This document shows positions 30,335-41,509 of a stretch of DNA of 64,000 nucleotides, piece after piece. The position numbers and the translations under genes were made by a program. Every line of letters starts with the position of its first letter. The stretch's first letter is position 1. This DNA comes from Urechis unicinctus (taxonomy: Eukaryota > Annelida > Polychaeta > Xenopneusta > Urechidae): the NCBI GenBank assembly GCA_034190875.2, contig CM067356.1:52574763-52638762 (forward strand). The letters are read 5' to 3'. Below the pieces are notes generated by a model. The model had not been told where the DNA came from and ran no database searches. It saw only the letters and a program-made list of their open reading frames with translations.

Positions 30335-30440
30335 AAATTCAAAAACAAAGCTAACAGGAATGTTATGAATAGGATTTTGCAGGGACACCGCCTCATTGCG
30401 TTGAACATTAGACAGAGTATGATACATAGTGGTAAACATG
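30335..30440 (-). pseudogene. Polinton fibre-like protein fragment, copy C
   Basis: A short piece equivalent to the MYHTLSNVQRNEAVSLQNPI block of copies A and D, joined to the C-terminal FVN region. It serves as a marker of gene order only. Confidence 0.5.
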
Positions 30441-31672
30441 AATACACAAGCCTTAAGATTCAATAGTAAAGCTAGCCTTACAGAACGTCTGAGTAGACGG
30501 CCTACGATGTTCGATCCCTATGCAATGCCCAAATTCACAATTCAAATTAGGTACCTTGAATGTACAAAACCTGGCGAGTTATTTGGTTTCATCGCATGGT
30601 TTGGTGGAAATGAACAATTTGCGCCTGTAATCACGAGAAGATTTATTCAGCTGACATGGACTATAGCATTACGATTGCAGTCGATCAGTGCTATAGAGAA
30701 GCCGCATATAAAGCAGTTGGGGTATATCCAGCCAGTGCGAGGGCATTCAAGTCGTTTACAGCGGCGGTACATTCAGAGCAAACTTTCCTGAGGTGTTTAG
30801 TTATGGTAAGATGCCGCCGGTAACTGCGGATAAGATAATGCAAGCCTGGGAGTCAAAGCCAATGCAGTTCTGGCAGAACCAGATAAACTCTACAGTGTGG
30901 TGAGCAATCTGTGGCTGCAGCGTGTCATCCCATGACAACCTCTAGGCCGAGGACCCCCTCGTCCAAGCTCTCTACACCTTTCACGTTTATTACACAGTGC
31001 GGCGCCTACTGGCAGAGCTACAAGCACCAGGATCATGCACTTGACCCACATAACAATCCATACGATCGCAGGGTATATGAGAGACTCTGTAGTGAGTTTG
31101 TTGTACCACGGACCATGGACTGGCGCCAGAATGCAACAGCTACCAATGTGCCTTGGTGTGCTATATGCACATGATGCGTATGGTTACGGGAGCGTCGTTA
31201 AAGTTGCTGGCCGGTACGTCCGTTATGACACCACACGGATGGCCATAGAGGCAGAAAAGGCTAAAAAGCCAGGGTTTGCCCACGCGAGCAACCTATAATA
31301 CTTTCAGGAGCATATGGGTGTTCTACACCTAGCACAGGGTTCTGAGGCCGACGAGGCCTGAAGTACCTTCATACTGGACGCGTCTTAGGGCTTCACACAG
31401 TCCGGCGTTGAGCGCATTAATTACAGCATTAGGACCGATGTATGGGCACTGCTCGGGGCGCATGCACTCGTAGTCGCATCCTGGGTACCGGCACTGCGTT
31501 TGACGCCAGGAAGCAGTTATTGGTTGACGTTGAAGATGCGATTGAAAGTGGTACCAAGACGTTTTGAAGTTTGAAGGGTCGAGGATGGACTTTGTCTTTG
31601 CTATTGGGCTCTACCGCTGATATTGTAGGCGGAATCGTGATAGGCTTAGTTGTGCTTTGGCTTGCTACATAG
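30440..31672 (+). pseudogene. Polinton single-TM conserved protein, copy C
   Basis: The 5' part (30429-30791) is open but unlike A and D. It then shows, over several frames, VYPASARAFKSFTAAVHSEQ, KMPPVTADKIMQAWESKPMQ, FWQNQINSTVW and CGCSVS, FHVYYTVRRLLAEL, and further on an SVVKVAGRYVRYD block. The last codons end at 31672 in a TM-like segment (IGLVVLWLAT). It keeps the Trp codon (TGG) where A and D have TAG, and an N-terminal region missing or replaced in A and D. Many frameshifts. Confidence 0.6.
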
Positions 31673-31985
31673 TAGCCACCTTTGCAGCTGACTTGAGCAG
31701 CCATGATACGATGGAGCAAATGATCCCTTGAAGGAGAGGTGCTGCCTTACCGGCTAGGCCCTTCAGGGCGTTTGCTGAGGTGTTTAGCGCTGTTATAATC
31801 CTTTCCTTCAGACCAGGCTTGTCAGCTGGTGTCGGTTTTGGTGCTGGCGTGGCACTAGTGCCCCTTCCACCTGTCAAAGCAAGTACCAGTGTTGAAATTA
31901 CCATCCCCATCGCTGTGAGGATGGAGGCATTTGTAACCCCTCTCGGACCAGTTTAGACACGTTTCTATTAGCTTGTGCTTGTCGG
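31665..31985 (-). pseudogene. Polinton GITIAS membrane protein, copy C
   Basis: Open for 81 codons (MGMVISTLVLALTGGRGTS), then a Pro/Ala linker and IICSIVSWLLKSAAKVA. The last TM helix of copies A and D is missing. The match to copy A continues to about 31960-31985 and then gives way to host exon sequence. Confidence 0.65.
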
Positions 31986-31992
31986 TTTTTAG

Positions 31993-32136
31993 TGACATTT
32001 TGAGGCTTGACTTGAAGCGCTGTACGTGCACGGCCTGTGTCTGTATTACCAGGACAACGTAGACAAAGCCTTCTCCCATTTCCATCAGGTGCTGCGCCTG
32101 GCTCCCGACCACATGAAAGTCAAGTTCTGCTACAGG
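31993..32136 (+). pseudogene. DNAJC7-like TPR exon 1 of 3
   Basis: A possible acceptor (TTTTTAG) precedes SDILRLD. After a small frame break comes [20 protein letters not shown] and [18 protein letters not shown], then a GTAACT donor at 32137. The order ILRxD, ALYVRGLCLYY, APDHxK is the middle TPR region of the HSP70/HSP90 co-chaperone DNAJC7 (TPR2). The frame break and the abutting Polinton show it is not part of a working gene here. Confidence 0.75.
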
Positions 32137-32929
32137 GTAACTTGTCTCTTGTTATCATGTTATAAGGTGTCAATGGGTCGTAAGAGGAGACGAACAGTCA
32201 AACCATTTTCTCATTCTTACTTAAGTGACACTCATAGTGTTACTTTATGCCCCGCCCATCGGTGATTTTTAAATTAGGCAGGCAGGAATTTCCCCACAAG
32301 ACCTTCAATGCGTCCACCCATTCGAGCCACCCATTCTGAATACAAAAAATCGGCTAAGGTCTTATATACAACTCATTTAAAAACAAACAGTGACACAGCG
32401 CGATGATCGCTCAACTACGGCCAAGATAAATACTGCTCTGCTCGATAAAGCTTCTTATTATCAGCTTCATAATACTGTAATGATGGTGAATGGCGACCAA
32501 ATACATCACAGCCTCATGGTGTCTCTCAAACAAGGCACAATGTCGATTTTATCATTTATCCTAAAATAACACGCACTATTTTTTTGCATGAAAAATGAGT
32601 ACGCAAGAAGGCTGTTGTAATTTTCTTTTATTACCCAAGAAAGCCTTGCCGATTGAATCATCATTTGGAAATGTGTACCGTAAAATGCCTGTCATGCGTC
32701 AGCTCTTAATTAAATAACCCATCATTAGTTAGCTCTTAGTTAAATAACCCATCATGGAGTCATCTCTTTGGTGAACGAAACATATTTAGTCAGCTCTTAG
32801 GTGAGCAACCAATCATGGGTCAGCTCTAAGAATAATGAACAATTATGAGTCATCTCTTAGTTAGACAACCAATCATGAGTCAACTGTAAGGTTAATAGCC
32901 ATTTGACCAAAAATCTCTTCATTTTTCAG
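32137..32929. repeat. Intron-like spacer with ~37-bp degenerate tandem repeat
   Basis: From 32698 to 32900 about six units of GTCAGCTCTTAGTTAAATAA plus CCCATCATG vary in length and sequence. The TPR exon expected between the two recognised exons (the segment before LRKLDDAI in DNAJC7) was not found here. Confidence 0.65.
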
Positions 32930-33021
32930 ATGGGTAAGAATGAAGTGGCCATTAGAAACTGCACAACGACGATATAGCTCGATTACACATTCCTCAAAGC
33001 CTACATGGGCAGGACCAGAAG
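32930..33021 (+). pseudogene. DNAJC7-like TPR exon 2 of 3
   Basis: Bounded by TTTTTCAG and GTCAGT. Reads GKNEVAIRNCTTTI, a TAG, then LDYTFLKAYMGRTR, which aligns with the [23 protein letters not shown] stretch of DNAJC7. The TAG replaces a Lys codon. It ends in phase 2, which fits the next exon exactly. Confidence 0.75.
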
Positions 33022-33235
33022 GTCAGTGTAGCCAATGGTCTAGGAATCTAATAGAGTCAGATTTTGTACTAGTGTATTGTGAATGACTTCAGTTGACACT
33101 GAATGCAGCTGTTTTAGGGAAGTCTTCCCAGTATGAATGCCGTTCTTTTCGACTGAATAACATCATTTGTGAGGTCGTTGTTTTATACTGAATGACATAT
33201 TCTTAGAATGAATAATGTTATCTTTGAGAGATGAT

Positions 33236-33415
33236 GCTGTCTAAGGTTGAATGGCGCTGTCTTGAACTTACTGATATTGTCCGAGTTTGAATGCACTTGT
33301 CTGAGATTGAATGAACTTGTCTGATATTGAATGCACTTGTCTGAGACTGAATGCAGTGGTCTGAGATTGAACGCACTTGTCTGAGACTGAACATCATTGT
33401 TTCAGACTGTAAGCT
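33236..33415. repeat. ~20-bp tandem repeat (CTTGTCTGAGATTGAATGCA)n
   Basis: About nine units, diverged at a few positions and grading into looser copies upstream to about 33130. Confidence 0.85.
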
Positions 33416-33550
33416 GTCTGAATGGAGTCATTAAAGACTGAATGCTGACGCTTTATACCATATGTCATAATTTAAGCGCGAATGCCGATATGATGTTGTT
33501 AAGACCTTGTATTGAACTGTATGCTGCCTTGACTAAATGTTGCTATTATG

Positions 33551-33670
33551 TGAGGGCGTCTGTGTTTGGATTGACAGTTACATGTCATTGTGAGAGCCTC
33601 TGTGTTTGGATTGACAGTTACATGGCATTGTGAGAGCCTCTGTATTTGGATTGACAGTTACATGGAGTTG
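33551..33670. repeat. 40-bp tandem repeat, three copies, carrying a splice acceptor
   Basis: Units start at 33551, 33591 and 33631 with few differences. Each contains TTTGGATTGACAGTTACATG. The third copy supplies the acceptor and first bases of the following TPR exon. Confidence 0.95.
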
Positions 33671-33725
33671 CATGAAGAGGCTGTCCGAGATTATGAAAAA
33701 TATTCAAGATGGACAAAACTCATGG
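33658..33725 (+). pseudogene. DNAJC7-like TPR exon 3 of 3
   Basis: Spliced after the previous exon in phase it reads S-YMELHEEAVRDYEK, matching the CYMDTEQYEEAVRDYEK part of DNAJC7. A one-base loss after EK shifts the rest (expected IFKMDKTHGQ-like). No J-domain exons were recognised in the following 5 kb, so only the TPR part is present. Confidence 0.7.
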
Positions 33726-36700
33726 TCAATTTCTTATCTATGAATGACCTATGCTTTTGCTCATGGTATTCTGGTTGATACACAAAGATTTCTCCCCGCG
33801 CGATGAGCTCGACAAGATACGTCCTGCAATGTATATATGTTTATAATTATTGTAATTTGAAGTTTGCTGGAAATGTTATTTTGTGGGATTGTGACTACTT
33901 TTTTTGTGTAATTGAAAAAGCATGTGGTATCATTTGTTTTGAACATTTTTGTTTCAACAATCTCATAATTTATCGTCTATTTGTTTTACGGAATGAGCAT
34001 TCATATATTAGTAAATTTTTCGTCTCTCAAACACAGAAGAAAAGAATTATGCACACATTATTTTGTCAATTAGTCATGACACGATTTGACTTTTTATGTT
34101 CATAATTCTAGCCCTGATGAAAAAAGAAGTGACATTAAAATGAGTTCATGTATTATTTGCCAATTCCATGAGTTCTTCTATTACAGTTTGGATTTACAGA
34201 CGAAAGAATGTGACGAATAAAAGATTTGTACATTTCAACAAAAACAAATTTCCAAATCATATTTTTGATCAAAACGAGACACCTGCAACTCAACTGTTTC
34301 TTGGGTAGATGGCCTTGGCACAGGAGCAATGTTCAGACCGATGTTGCGGGTCATCAGCAGAGTGATGTGGGTGTTGTTGTGATTGCTGTCGCATTGCTTG
34401 TCATCATATATGGTATATGGGCGCAAGTCTTGGCCTCTTAATCGATGACCACATCTTTGCTTGTTGAAGCGAGTGCTATACCTGTAATACAACAAAATGG
34501 CATTATATGGCCAAATAGCTGGAACACATTACATGTGCGACATCAGTATGTTGTTTTCTAATAGGACATTTAGTCTGTGTGTAGTTGGGTGGTCATGAGA
34601 GACTTACATTGGCTATCCATCCTTCTTGAGTGCATATGCCCGATCCCTATGCCTGTTGTGGTCAATTGCCACAACTTGATATATTCATATATTCCATTTT
34701 CTAGTGGGACTAATATATGGATATGGTATAAAGTCAATCAACAGACTGGAACGTTTAATGTTACGATTAATACCCAGATAGTAAAATCAACACTTAATGC
34801 AGTTTCAGTACCCTCACAAAATGTCTAGAATGCGATAGTTATATTGTAATATAGGTTCCAATGAACTGCTTCACCTACTGAGCACAATTACAACACCGCA
34901 TCTGATTTTTATCGTTAATAAAGGCTGTATTATTTATGATAGTATTAAGAGTAAGGCATTTGTTGGTAAAAACTTTGTTACCCTGCTACAGCACTCGTCA
35001 TGTTTGCTCTACAGAAACAACGATCAGTCAACATGCTTTTGAAATTATTTGTGTATTTAAGATATCCATAAATATATGTCATGACTCGCATTAAAAGCAA
35101 GGCAAATTACCACAACAACCGTCACTGAGACTAAGTAGAGCGTGAAGACGCCCCCTATGTACATTATGCGGAGAATGGCAACAAATGCATGACTCGGTGT
35201 AAGATCGTATGTGAGACTAAGTAGAGCGTTGTTCTCTACCATGCTCATCCCATTAGATTTGTTAATTACCATTACAAAATAAATAGCTCAAAATGAAGAC
35301 GAAATCAGATGAAAGCCCATTCATCATAGTATGCCATCAGGTTTTGTGTTCAATGGCTGCCTTTTCACTGCCATAATACCACAGCTGAGATAGAGACCTG
35401 TGTGTAAAATTGTAAGTCACATTTTTTTATGTTAAATAATAAACGCTTGCCCCAACTAATATCAACGAATTGCTCACTCACTATCAATAAATTGGCAATT
35501 TAAGAAAACTCACATCATGATACCGAGAGAGTGATCCATAACACAGGATTGGGCTGTATTTACAACCATATAATGACTAAAATGTATGTATTAAGTGAAA
35601 GCCATTTCATGCAAATATACCAACGATCTGAGTACTATTTCCCTACAAAGAACAAGTGAAACAAATATGCCAATTCAGACAAGATAACCATCCATGATCA
35701 ATAAATGGCATATGAGATATCACAGCCGTGTATGACACATAAATTCTCTAAATGTCTTCCATTCATTACTAGTTTATAGTTAAACTACCGCATTGATTTA
35801 TCATAGAATATGTTCCGAATAACGTAGCCTTTTTAAAATGTTGATAGATATGGAATTTACCGTCTAACCAGTCCCTGCGCCATTATTACCCTTGTAGCAT
35901 TTGTTCTTGGTTGGTGGTGGTTTAAACGCCAAATCCTCATAGAATATTTATTTTTCTTCGGATAGAGAAAGAGACAAATGGATTAACACGGACTCTAGAA
36001 CGAAGAGGTTACCCTATCAGCTTAAATCATTAGATGTTTTGATGAATGTGGATTGGACAGTATTTTCGTACGGCCTGGTAGCTAATCAATGTAACTGAGC
36101 CCGCATATCTGGCAAAGTATATAAATACAACACAAACACGTCAAACATCGTTTTGCAGAAACATGGCGGAACTCTTCCGAGGACCGTGGAAATATTTAAG
36201 GGGTGATACATCAAATGAGTCAATGGCCAATCTTCGAATATGGAAGGCAATCTCGCGGTTAATGTTTCGTTCTAAGCGATTGGAGAGCAATTACGCTACC
36301 TCAGTTTGATGGTCACTTCTTTGCTATGAGTATCCTTATTGGATGAGATAAGGCTATGCAATATCTGACACTAAATCTTCTTCATGACATGCAATTGATC
36401 ATAGTTAAACTTTATGGAATGGATTGTTGTGCGATGAAACAAATCGCCCCACATGCAGTAATATAAATCACATGCACAACCATGAATACCGCTGCCGTCT
36501 CTAAAAAATGGCAAAAGACCAGTACTTACAATGTACAATGCGTCACAAGCGTCTCTGATGCTATGGTCTCTAGCGATGAAAACAGATTAAGCAACAATCA
36601 TTTTGCTAAAAACCAATTTATGTCCATAAATGGCTAAGAAGCACCTTTATCAGCCGTGTGCTACATGGCCTGCATACACATTGGCACATTGGTGTGAGCA

Positions 36701-39220
36701 AACTTTCCGCTTTTGTGATTGAGGCGTTGAAAGCAACGAAGCCATAGTAGCAGAAACTGGGGTCTTGCAAATTGCAGCTCTTGCAATGCGTTGTAATGCT
36801 TGTTATGCAGAAACAACACGTTGATGCCCTCGTTTATCATTTCAAGTGTCAGTAAGCTACACGGGAAATCGTTATGAGTCTTGGATACTTAGCAATTTAT
36901 TCAGGTCATCATCTCGTACTGATGGGACCCCATACGGAGCGTATTGACTGTAAGGAGTTCATTATTGGTCGAACTAGCTTTTTTACAACTTCGACTCTGA
37001 CTGAATTGCGTTAGAGCCTACCTTGTGTTACCTAAAAGCGTTCGATATTATATATAACCAAGGTGGCAACGCTAAATGAAAATAATTTTCGATTGAAAGT
37101 AAAACACATAATATGCCTGCTCTTTCATCGAGTAGCAGGACTCAATGGGTACATTATAATCCCTGACTCGTTACACCACAGGGTTTTATCGACTAGACCA
37201 ATTTACTTTTCAGCACGTGTGAGTACATTGGATGTAATAGCTGTCTAAATACCCGCGCTTACACACAGCAAACTATTAACTACATGATAATTAATGTACA
37301 AGTGAATGAATAAGAAGATGAATCTAAAATATTAGCCAAATGTGCTTCTCAATTGATTTGTATGGTAATTGATAGACGTATCGCGATCAGACATAGTCAA
37401 TAGACATACCAGTCAATCCATCCTGTAGTGACAACTAGAACAGATCATTTGCTACTTTAGGCACAATTTTGCCCGATTGAACTATCACGGTATGTAACGT
37501 TTGACATTTGGAACAAGAGACTACATTTCTAAAAAAATATTTATATCGTTCGTGGCCATCCTCAATACTTAACAAAACAATCCCAATTTGTGATGGATAC
37601 TAACGTGTTTGATATGCATCTAGTCTAGGTATCGACCGACCATTCTGTTAGACTAGTTTTACAGAGGTTGTGGTGGTGAAGGTTGTTTTCAATGCCGATT
37701 GAGCAAACGAATTGGTGCCTACATATTGCTTGGAGATTTGCGCTGTCTCAGTAGTGAACCTATCAAACGTTTTATTGTATCAAATCATATGTCCTGACTT
37801 AGGGAGGGATTGTAGTGCTTCCGACCATCGAATAGCAGTTCCACTCAACCCTAAGGATTATTTCAATAATATTGGATCCATATCAACAGGCCCACCATAC
37901 CAGTTGGGCTAGGCGGTCCATCTTGCTATTAAACACTGATTGTATGAAATCGTTTTGAAGCTGCTCTAAGCTATCCAAGCCTTGATGCAATTGCCATTTT
38001 GTTCCCAGTAAACCACTACAACAGGTTCTCGTGGGATGGTATTATGGGATGCCATTGTAATAAGTTACATTAACATTCTTGCAAATGCTTATACAGATTG
38101 ATGGTTCCAATGTCTCAATTCAAACTCTGGAGCATGTTTAATGTATTCTTATTTTTGTGCTACAGTATTCCCAATATGTAACCCTCGTTGGCGCAAAATC
38201 TCATTGGGAAAACGCCAACGCGAACTGCCTCAGTCTTTTACCAGTGTGTGATTTCCATGGTTGGTTACTTAGTATTGATTATCCTCTCCATCATCTCGAT
38301 GGGATCAAAAGATCACTTGATCCTTAGTTATGACTCCTATAAATATCCAACCCTGAATTGTCCAAAGTAACCACAATATGTCAATGGGGCTGCGGATCAA
38401 TGATTGATCAGAGAGCTGCAGTCATGGATTCATTTGCTGGCATGCATTGATTTATAAAAAAATTCTTTAATAACACTTGCCGTCAGAATAGAGTAACAGA
38501 TTATGATTCTTTGCTTTGATAATCATTTACATAAGGACACCAAAGAGTTTGTAGCTAAGCTAAGGGGTTCACTTCGATTGGCTCTGTGGTGTTCGCTGCC
38601 ATAATAATAATACACTGCAAACGTTAGGTAGCGATACCGATACCGTGAGATAAACAAATGCACATGGGAATACTCGGCTGACGTCACTGCGATGGATGAG
38701 AGCAGAGTCTTTTCACTAACAAAACACGTCGCACAAAGGCTTAAAAATACCGAAAGTAACAACTTACATATGAAATAAATCTCAACTTGATAAATTACTC
38801 GGGCAAACCTTTCAAGAACAGTTCGCCTTTCACAGCTTCCGCACCGTTTACTATCCTTGATCTTTGATGTCCTCGCTGTTGGTGGTGATATTAGATGGTC
38901 AACAACCGTAAAGAGCGAGGGAACTGGCCTTGGGTCGACATTAACATTTGTTGGCTTGTCAGGGACATAGATTCAATAAGCTGTGTGGGGATTATGAAAT
39001 TACATGAAATACATCGTCGTCAAAAGGCGACCATACCATGAAATCAACATAAGCGCTTGGTATGTTCGATCTCGGGATCAGCGGCTCACAGGTGGCATCT
39101 TCTCGTTTTTGCTCGGGCTGGGAACCATCTTAGCTCTTTGATGATAATGTAGCAGGTTTGTACTGGATATGGATTAGCAAGCTTATTGGCTAAGTTGAAT
39201 TATGTCCAAAAGTCAGTGGC
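33726..39220. other. 5.5-kb stretch without recognisable genes
   Basis: AT-rich, with only short frames. A few have hydrophobic stretches (34226-34441 +, 35057-35272 -, 38188-38370 +) but no start context, splice pattern or family motif I can support. A minus frame at 34235-34495 (LLMTRNIGLNIAPVPRPSTQ) looks protein-like and could be an exon. Confidence 0.5.
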
Positions 39221-40010
39221 TCATTGATAAAGCCTTACATGCCAGGGCAAATGTGAAATTGGCCAGAAATGTATACTAGTAGTATAGGTAAGGCGGTCGA
39301 GGTCTTCTATAAACTGGGCAACCTTAGCGTTGTTTTGCTCGATTAAGTCGGGATCGGGACGAGCGGTTATCAATCTCATCGTAAAGAGCTTCCAACAGTA
39401 GAACGCCCCCGTCGGCCTCTCCACGGTCCCGCTCGGTCTACCCAGCCAAGGACCATGATGCTCCTGTTCCACGTCCAGGCAACTATTAAACCTCCCGTTA
39501 GCGCCATAGTCGCCGTCTTCGAGGCCCCCAATCGACGCCCACCCACAAGCCACCGTCTCCTTATACTTCTTCCGATCCTTGTGGTACACCTGGTTATACA
39601 CCTCAGCCTTCCCCATGTCCTCGTAGGCGCACAACCTGAAGACGCAATCGACAAATGCCCCTATGGTCGCCACCGGACAGTGGTGCAACCCCAACAGAAC
39701 CTGAGGCTTATACATGTTCGGTATCACCCTCCCAGTAGTAGGGGCACTTTATCTTCAGCAGCACAACCTCCTCAGAATGCCCCCGACAGACAGCATCCAA
39801 CCCACCCCACCGGATCGGGAGCACACAAAAGCCATCCGGAGAGTAGGCCGTTGCGCCACCCTGAATATAGATATTGTTTCCGTAGACCTTAGTGTCGTAC
39901 ACCTTTTCCAATACCGCAATTGCAACCTCCTCAAAAGTCATACCCCAGAGGCAAGGCGCACTAAAGCGAACACCCTCGTTGCTTTTTCAGCCAGCTTCTT
40001 GCTATAGCTG
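39221..40010 (-). pseudogene. YqaJ/lambda-exonuclease-like viral recombinase
   Basis: Two overlapping frames joined near 39725. The first, from 39941 (with upstream SKKLAEKATRVFALVR-like reading to 40010), contains TFEEVAIAVLEKVYDTKVY, TAYSPDGFCV and EEVVLLKIKCPYYWEGDT. The SPDG and E-x-KCP blocks are the metal-binding core of the YqaJ/lambda exonuclease family. The second continues with IPNMYKPQVLLGLHHCPVAT and FVDCVFRLCAYEDMG and an acidic/aromatic end. Proteins of this type resect DNA ends for single-strand annealing in DNA viruses. It lies upstream of the coiled-coil ORF, on the same strand. One frameshift inactivates it. Confidence 0.7.
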
Positions 40011-40149
40011 CTGAAGTAGTTTTACCCTATGATGGCGGAGTAGTCACTTCCTCCAAGGCAGCCCTTCCTCGTGGTCTCCCCTGGTCCGTATTTTGCTTGA
40101 CTCTGGTATGATCGTTGCAGATAGATTTTATCGCTACCTCCATTATACA

Positions 40150-40250
40150 CAGCAAATACCACTCTTTAAATGGTCAGTTGGTCGATCTGTATCTAACATC
40201 AACTCTTTTACACCACCCTCAAGTTCAGTAATACGCTCTTCTGTATTCAT
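40150..40250 (-). pseudogene. Coiled-coil ORF fragment, copy D
   Basis: Starts at 40250 with MNTEERITELEGGVKELMLD, clearly the same protein as at 29103-29288, then diverges. It links the YqaJ-like gene to the rest of the Polinton. Confidence 0.55.
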
Positions 40251-40954
40251 TTCTATACTTTATACCGTCGTTCATTCAATAGGCTGATTTATATGTGCAC
40301 GTTATAATTGGCGGCTGTGATTCATATGTGCACGTTATGATTGGAGGCCCAGGGCCCTTAGCGTTCATATATGCACGTTATGTTCGCACACCTTAGGCCT
40401 GGGGGTGAACACAGCATATTTAAGCTAATTAGTAGCTGCAAATGTAATTACCGGAAATATAAAAAATCTTAAAACAACCCATTTTAACTATGTATTGTGG
40501 CAGGCAGTCTATCCAAGAGTCTTCCTCAATTTAACACTCTTTAGAGTGATAACATTTTTTTGTGAACACCCATATTTGTGCTACCCTCAAACACTGGTCC
40601 TTATATACCACAAAGTTATCATACTAAGATTGTCTCTTAGTATGACACTGCAGGACTCGAGATGTCAAGTACTACTGTATTTGTTTATCGTGAGGAGGTT
40701 ACCCGGGGCATCTATACCATATACATCTACACCTACTTCCAGTACTTATTCCTAGTTATATCACTCTCTCCCCCTATTTAGTGGAGGGGATAGGAATGAG
40801 TCAAGTTGGGTAGGGCCGGCTAGATAACATACAGCCCAATCTTCGGTGGAGGTGGGGTCGCAGGGGAAATCCCGAGGCCTCTGTGGTCCTGCTGAAACTG
40901 GAGAGCAGTTGTCATACCAGGAGGCTTTTTCACTTTTTCACACAACGTCTATGT
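40251..40954. repeat. Polinton left-arm spacer, copy D
   Basis: Three copies of ATATGTGCACGTTAT-like words at 40290-40385. Unrelated AT-rich DNA follows to about 40900, then GCAGTTGTCATACCAGGAGG with TTTCACACAACG (40906-40950), shared with copy B. Confidence 0.5.
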
Positions 40955-41010
40955 ATGAGGCGGGTTGATATTATTTCCAGTCCGCTCAATGGTAAAGAAG
41001 CACCCAATTT
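40955..41010 (-). pseudogene. Two-TM protein C-terminal tip, copy D
   Basis: GCFFTIERTGNNINPPHT, the same end as in copy B, cut at about 41010. The remaining gene and the EWSF gene are deleted. Confidence 0.55.
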
Positions 41011-41050
41011 TTGAGAGGTTCGACCCCTGGCCCCATCACCAAACGACCAC

Positions 41051-41509
41051 TCATATCCCGAGACCGTCATCAAGCCCCAACATTGTTAACACTCCGTCTG
41101 ATATACTCACAGTCCCATCAGGAATTTCGAGGGCAATAACCCCATTTACAACTACCAAACCAAGACCTAATGATGTAATTTGCTGCTGAAGAAGACTGAA
41201 ACTCCATAGGCAGGGTTTTAGTTGGATTCTTCCTCCTTTCCCTGCAATTTCAGACTGCCATGCAATGTTCTCATCTGTTTCCAGATTGTACCAGCCTACA
41301 GTATACGTGATTGACCTTAGGCCAACACATAGATGGCCCGCAGTGTTGTCAATAGGATGTTGCAGGGACACAGCGTCGCCGTTTTGAACATTTGACAGAG
41401 TGTGATACATAGCACTAAGAATAAACAAGCCTTTAGTTTCAATACGAATAAAACGTACAAAAACGGGCCGGTATACGTACCCCATATTGCCCGCGAGGAC
41501 CTGACACAT
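41051..41509 (-). pseudogene. Polinton surface/minor virion protein, copy D
   Basis: An open frame of 152 codons from MCQVLAGNMGYVYRPVFVRF through SAMYHTLSNVQNGDAVSLQH, YTVGWYNLETDENIAW, LKPCLWSFSLLQQQI and VVVNGVIALEIPDGTVSISD. This is the longest continuous N-terminal half of this protein in the window. It is cut at 41050 by a deletion that removes the C-terminal half seen in copies A and B. Confidence 0.65.

Larger units (their letters stand above)
29100..31985 (+). mobile_element. Polinton copy C, left-arm remnant
   Basis: Contains the coiled-coil ORF, two-TM protein, a tail/coil protein, a fibre fragment, the single-TM protein and part of the GITIAS gene, in the standard order and orientation. 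It ends at about 31985, where DNAJC7-like exon sequence starts. Capsid, ATPase, integrase and PolB are absent. Confidence 0.8.

Noticed and set aside
30429..30791. Adenain-like maturation protease in copy C
   Set aside because: I looked for the His-Trp, Asp/Glu and Gln-Cys pattern of Polinton proteases here and elsewhere and did not find it.
34226..34441. Small membrane protein gene
   Set aside because: A hydrophobic stretch alone in an AT-rich desert, with no start context, homology or neighbouring exon.
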